Source: Flavobacteriia bacterium
Lineage (GTDB): Bacteria; Bacteroidota; Bacteroidia; Flavobacteriales; Flavobacteriaceae
Length of the DNA: 8,787 bases
NCBI GenBank assembly: GCA_003973375.1
Contig: QNYL01000195.1
Location: 1 to 8,787, forward strand
Direction: 5' to 3'
The stretch's first letter is position 1. Each line of letters starts with the position of its first letter. This document shows positions 5,667-8,787 of the stretch, piece by piece. The translations under genes were made by a program, and so were the position numbers. The notes under the pieces are model-generated. The model was not told the origin of the DNA. It ran no database searches and saw only the letters and a program-made list of their open reading frames with translations.

Positions 5667-7535
5667 ATGATATCAGAAAAAGCAAAGCCTAACAAGAAAA
5701 AGGTCGAACAAGTTAACGCTGTAGTTATTCGATTTGTAGGTGATTCGGGAGACGGTATGCAGCTTACCGGAACTCAGTTTACAGATACATCTGCCATGTT
5801 TGGAAATGATGTGGCAACTTTCCCTAACTATCCATCGGAGATCAGAGCTCCACAGGGTAGTCTATATGGAGTTTCAGGATTCCAGGTTCATATTGGAAGT
5901 ATGGAGATCAGTACTCCGGGTGATGATCTTGACCTTTTGGTTGCGATGAACCCAGCCGGACTTAAGACCAATATCGGCGCTTTAAAGCCCGGTCATACTG
6001 TAATAGTTGATACAGATGCCTTTACAAAAAAGAATCTTCAGAAAGCGGAATACGATTCAAATCCTCTTGAAGATGGCAGTCTGGAAAACTATCGTGTGAT
6101 TGAAGTAGCCATGACTACTTTGACAAGAGAAGCATTGAAAGACCTCGGGCTTGACAACAAAAGTATAGTGCGAAGTAAAAATATGTTCGCCCTTGGAATG
6201 GTTTACTGGATGTACAACCGCGATATGGAACATACACTTGAATTTTTTGCCAAGAAATTTAAATTCAAGCCTATTATTGCTGAAGCAAATTCAAAAGTGC
6301 TAAAAGCTGGTTTTTATTTTGCGGAAACACTGGAGTTGATTCCTAATTCCTACACCATTGCACCTTCTAAAATGGCCAAAGGTCAGTACAGGATTGTAAA
6401 TGGAAATACCGCTACAGCATGGGGTCTGCTGGCAGCTTCAGAAAAATCAGGGCTGGAACTTTTCTTAGGATCTTATCCTATTACTCCTGCTACTGATATC
6501 TTACACGAACTGGTAAAATACAAGCATTTTGGTGTTAAGGCATTTCAGGCCGAAGACGAAATTGCCGGAATCACTTCATCAATTGGAGCTTCGTTTGCAG
6601 GTGATCTTGCCGTAACAACCACTTCAGGTCCGGGACTTGCTTTAAAAGGTGAGGCTATCGGACTGGCGCTGATGACAGAATTACCCCTGGTAATTATAAA
6701 TGTACAAAGAGGAGGACCTTCTACAGGTTTGCCAACAAAAACAGAACAATCTGACCTTTTACAGGCAATGTACGGAAGAAACGGTGAGAGTCCTGTAGTT
6801 GTTATCGCGGCGAGTACTCCAGCCAATTGTTTCGATTATTCATATATGGCTGCAAAACTGGCATTGGAGCACATGACTCCTGTTATTTTACTGACAGATG
6901 GTTATATAGCAAACGGTTCTGAACCTTGGAAGATTAAATCTATTAATGAAATGCCTGAGATCGGAAACAGAAAGATCACCACAGCTTCTGATTCATGGCA
7001 TCCATACGATAGAGATAATGAAACGCTTGCCAGAAACTGGGCAGTTCCCGGAACTCCCGGATTAGAACATCGTGTAGGTGGTCTTGAAAAAGATAAGATT
7101 TCAGGAAATGTATCTTATGTTCCTGAAAATCATGAATATATGACAAATATCCGTGCTGAAAAAGTGAAGAGGGTAGAGAATTATATTCCGGATCTAAAAT
7201 CTGAATATCAGGAAGAAGGCGACCTTCTTGTAGTGGGTTGGGGTGGTACTTACGGTAGTTTACACTCTGCTGTTGGCCGTTTGAATGATGAAGGTCACAA
7301 AGTAGGGCATGTACATTTTAATTATATCAATCCAATGCCAAAGAATACATCAGAAGTATTCTCAAAATTTAAAAAGATCATTGTTTGTGAACTGAATAAA
7401 GGCCAGCTCGCATTTATACTTAAGGCCAAATATGGTGACAAACATGAATTTAAACAATACAATAAAGTTCAGGGATTACCTTTTTCAGTAATTGATCTGG
7501 AGGAAAAATTTAAAACCTTATTAAAAGAAAAATAG
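5667..7535 (+). CDS. korA: 2-oxoacid:ferredoxin oxidoreductase, fused gamma-alpha subunit (KorA type)
   Basis: A 622-residue cytosolic subunit. With KorB it oxidises a 2-oxoacid, most likely 2-oxoglutarate, to the acyl-CoA with reduction of ferredoxin. Residues 18-225 are the gamma domain, with the loop VGDSGDGMQLTG (24-35). The alpha domain (about 245-500) carries YPITPAT (270-276), the acidic stretch QAEDE (294-298) at the TPP-pyrimidine site, and RGGPSTGLPTK (348-358). The C-terminal domain runs from about 515 to 622. This gamma-alpha fusion is the form usual in Bacteroidota and in the archaeal Sulfolobus-type enzyme. No cysteine cluster is present, as expected, because the [4Fe-4S] site is in KorB. 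The ATG follows an AT-rich leader without a Shine-Dalgarno. The stop is 2 bp before korB, so the pair is translationally linked. The 2-oxoglutarate preference comes from family naming and from the separate pyruvate enzyme nearby; the sequence alone does not prove it. Confidence 0.93.
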   Translation: MISEKAKPNKKKVEQVNAVVIRFVGDSGDGMQLTGTQFTDTSAMFGNDVATFPNYPSEIRAPQGSLYGVSGFQVHIGSMEISTPGDDLDLLVAMNPAGLKTNIGALKPGHTVIVDTDAFTKKNLQKAEYDSNPLEDGSLENYRVIEVAMTTLTREALKDLGLDNKSIVRSKNMFALGMVYWMYNRDMEHTLEFFAKKFKFKPIIAEANSKVLKAGFYFAETLELIPNSYTIAPSKMAKGQYRIVNGNTATAWGLLAASEKSGLELFLGSYPITPATDILHELVKYKHFGVKAFQAEDEIAGITSSIGASFAGDLAVTTTSGPGLALKGEAIGLALMTELPLVIINVQRGGPSTGLPTKTEQSDLLQAMYGRNGESPVVVIAASTPANCFDYSYMAAKLALEHMTPVILLTDGYIANGSEPWKIKSINEMPEIGNRKITTASDSWHPYDRDNETLARNWAVPGTPGLEHRVGGLEKDKISGNVSYVPENHEYMTNIRAEKVKRVENYIPDLKSEYQEEGDLLVVGWGGTYGSLHSAVGRLNDEGHKVGHVHFNYINPMPKNTSEVFSKFKKIIVCELNKGQLAFILKAKYGDKHEFKQYNKVQGLPFSVIDLEEKFKTLLKEK

Positions 7536-7537
7536 AA

Positions 7538-8545
7538 ATGGAAGAAGTTAAAAAATATACGTTCAAAGACTTTCAAAGCGATCAGGAAGTAAGATGGTGT
7601 CCCGGATGTGATGACTATGTGATCCTGAGGTCAATGCTCAAAGCATTACCTGAAATGGGAGTAAAAAAGGAAGATATTGTATTTATCTCCGGTATCGGAT
7701 GTTCTTCCCGTTTTCCATATTATGTTGATACTTATGGTATGCATGGTATTCATGGTAGGGCAGCGGCTATTGCCAGTGGTGTAAAGCTTGCCAATCCAAA
7801 ATTAAGTGTTTGGACCATCACCGGAGACGGAGATAGTCTGGCCATTGGTGGAAACCACTTTATTCATGTTTTACGTAGGAATATCGATATCAACATTGTT
7901 CTTTTCAACAATGAGATCTACGGATTAACCAAAGGGCAGTTCTCCCCAACTTCACTGATAGGTCAAAAGACAAAGTCTTCTCCTTATGGTAATACTCAAC
8001 CTCCTTTTGAACCCGGCGAACTTGCTATTGGAGCTCAGGCACGTTTCTTTGCCAGATTAGGCGGTAACAGTCCTAAAGAAATGGCTGCCTTGTTTGTGGA
8101 AGCAGAAAAGCATAAAGGCACATCACTTATTGAGATCCTTCAGAATTGTGTGATCTTTAACGATGGCTGCTATACTCAGTATACAGATAAAGAGGTTAGA
8201 GAAGATAAACAGCTTCATGTAGAGCACGGTAAGAAAATGATCTTTGGAAAGAATAAAAACAAAGGTTTGGTTCTTGATGGACTTAAACTAAAGGTGGTTA
8301 CCATTGGTGAAGATGGTGTTACAGAAGATGATATTCTGGTTCATGATGCCAAAGAATCTGATTCTACCATGCATCACATGCTTGTTAAACTAAAATATCC
8401 TTTGGTAACAGGTATCATAAGGTCTGTTGATGAAATGACCTTTGAAGAAAGGGAAGCACAGCTAACGGAAGAGGTAAAAGCCAAATCAAGCTGTGTAAAA
8501 GTTGATGATCTTTTCTTCTCGGGAGAGACTTATGAGGTTAAATAA
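7538..8545 (+). CDS. korB: 2-oxoacid:ferredoxin oxidoreductase, beta subunit (KorB type)
   Basis: A 335-residue subunit that binds TPP-Mg and the single [4Fe-4S] cluster of the KorAB enzyme. The cluster ligands are C21 and C24 (WCPGCDDY), C55 (GIGCSSRFP) and C204 (LQNCVIFND). The TPP diphosphate motif is GDGDSLAIGGNHFIH (96-110), followed by FNNEIYGLTKGQ (123-134). The length is typical of KorB, with a C-terminal region of about 100 residues after the core. No fused or adjacent two-cluster delta subunit is present, so electrons must leave through a separate ferredoxin; one is encoded divergently from korA. korB begins 2 bp after the korA stop and shares its promoter. Seventeen TPP/cluster-region features are not needed for the call: the four cysteines plus the TPP motif are decisive. 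Substrate specificity is inferred, as for KorA. Confidence 0.94.
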   Translation: MEEVKKYTFKDFQSDQEVRWCPGCDDYVILRSMLKALPEMGVKKEDIVFISGIGCSSRFPYYVDTYGMHGIHGRAAAIASGVKLANPKLSVWTITGDGDSLAIGGNHFIHVLRRNIDINIVLFNNEIYGLTKGQFSPTSLIGQKTKSSPYGNTQPPFEPGELAIGAQARFFARLGGNSPKEMAALFVEAEKHKGTSLIEILQNCVIFNDGCYTQYTDKEVREDKQLHVEHGKKMIFGKNKNKGLVLDGLKLKVVTIGEDGVTEDDILVHDAKESDSTMHHMLVKLKYPLVTGIIRSVDEMTFEEREAQLTEEVKAKSSCVKVDDLFFSGETYEVK

Positions 8546-8552
8546 ATAAAGA

Positions 8553-8589
8553 ATAAAAGGTGACAAACGTCATCTTTTATCTTTTGTAT
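8553..8589 (+). terminator. Hairpin behind korB, possible terminator overlapping an operator
   Basis: ATAAAAGGTGAC (8553-8564) pairs with GTCATCTTTTAT (8569-8580) over 12 bp with one G-U, and the loop is AAAC. The descending arm and the sequence after it are U-rich but interrupted (CTTTTATCTTTTG), so terminator strength is uncertain. It starts 7 bp after the korB stop, where a terminator would be expected. The inner part of the stem is also the Crp/Fnr-type dyad of the nuoA promoter, so the hairpin could serve either role or both. Confidence 0.5.
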
Positions 8590-8603
8590 TAAAAATACTT
8601 TTG
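8560..8603 (+). promoter_or_regulatory. nuoA promoter with Crp/Fnr-type dyad
   Basis: The dyad GTGACAAACGTCAT (8560-8573) is followed by 22 bp and TACTTTTG (8596-8603), a perfect TAnnTTTG box, with no TTG at -33. Dyad-to-box spacing equals that of nifJ and korA. The half-site is TGAC rather than TGAT, closer to the Dnr/HcpR style than to Fnr. The box lies 25 bp before the nuoA ATG. Confidence 0.55.
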
Positions 8604-8628
8604 TACACAAATTAAAAGGACTTAATAA

Positions 8629-8787
8629 ATGGGTTACGAAGCAATCATTGTTTTTATAATAGCCGGTGTGGTTTTAGTGGCCGGAGCCAACGCTTTATCC
8701 GGGTTGATATCATATAAATCGGATAATCCACAAAAGAGAGAACCGTATGAATGTGGTATCGAAACTATTGGTCCTACCTGGATTCAG
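8629..8787 (+). CDS. nuoA: NADH-quinone oxidoreductase subunit A (NuoA), 5' part
   Basis: The first 53 codons are present; the gene runs off the window (the family is about 120 residues). NuoA is a small membrane subunit of respiratory complex I near the quinone site. Residues 5-27 form the first membrane helix. The conserved loop follows, with YECG (40-43), preceded by P-x-K and followed by G-P-T-W-I-Q, as in the family's N-P-x-K...YECG...G...W/Q pattern. AAAAGGA at 8614-8620, 8 nt before the ATG, may act as a ribosome-binding site and supports this start. In most bacteria nuoA heads the nuo operon, so further nuo genes are expected downstream. Whether NuoEFG (the NADH-input module) are among them cannot be seen. 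If they are absent, ferredoxin from the neighbouring module would be a likely electron donor. Confidence 0.9.
   Translation, partial: MGYEAIIVFIIAGVVLVAGANALSGLISYKSDNPQKREPYECGIETIGPTWIQ

Noticed and set aside
6545..6826. Open frame on the minus strand inside korA
   Set aside because: It is antisense to the conserved alpha domain of korA and has no domain or promoter of its own.

Overview
The window comes from an AT-rich member of the Bacteroidota, most likely an anaerobic or facultatively anaerobic lineage (Bacteroidales or Marinilabiliales type; this placement is inference). The support is the protein style (fused gamma-alpha KorA, one-chain NifJ, LepA C-terminus), several promoters with the Bacteroidota -7 box TAnnTTTG, and start codons that mostly lack a Shine-Dalgarno sequence.

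Layout. Positions 1-66 are the last codons of lepA (+), followed by its hairpin terminator. Two small minus-strand genes follow: a copper-chaperone-like protein (94-750) with an HMA domain fused to a CopZ-type zinc/[2Fe-2S] domain, and a HEPN-like protein (859-1227). A long perfect terminator (1261-1290) separates them from nifJ (1313-4843, minus), a complete one-polypeptide pyruvate:ferredoxin/flavodoxin oxidoreductase. Next comes a minus-strand two-cluster ferredoxin (5083-5433) with its own perfect terminator. Divergent from it is korAB (5667-8545, plus), a two-subunit 2-oxoacid:ferredoxin oxidoreductase. The window ends inside nuoA (from 8629, plus), the first gene of a probable complex I operon.

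The central block reads as one low-potential electron module. NifJ and KorAB oxidise 2-oxoacids to acyl-CoA and reduce ferredoxin, the ferredoxin gene lies between them, and a complex I operon that may receive the electrons follows korB. KorAB lacks the ferredoxin-like delta subunit and has only the beta-subunit cluster, so it needs an external carrier such as the neighbouring ferredoxin.

The most interesting signal is regulatory. The promoters of nifJ, korAB and nuoA share one layout: a 14-bp dyad of Crp/Fnr type (NTGAYNNNNRTCAN), exactly 22 bp, then a perfect TAnnTTTG box, with no recognisable -33 element. The nifJ and korA dyads are the same sequence, ATGATAAAAATCAT on the plus strand, although the two genes are read in opposite directions. 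This predicts a small regulon activated by a Crp/Fnr-family protein bound near -42. The ferredoxin promoter lacks the site. The nuoA copy coincides with a hairpin behind korB and is less certain.

I saw no tRNA, rRNA, CRISPR array, insertion sequence or broken gene. No gene-free stretch exceeds 300 bases; the two longest (4844-5082 and 5434-5666) hold the promoters and the terminator listed.
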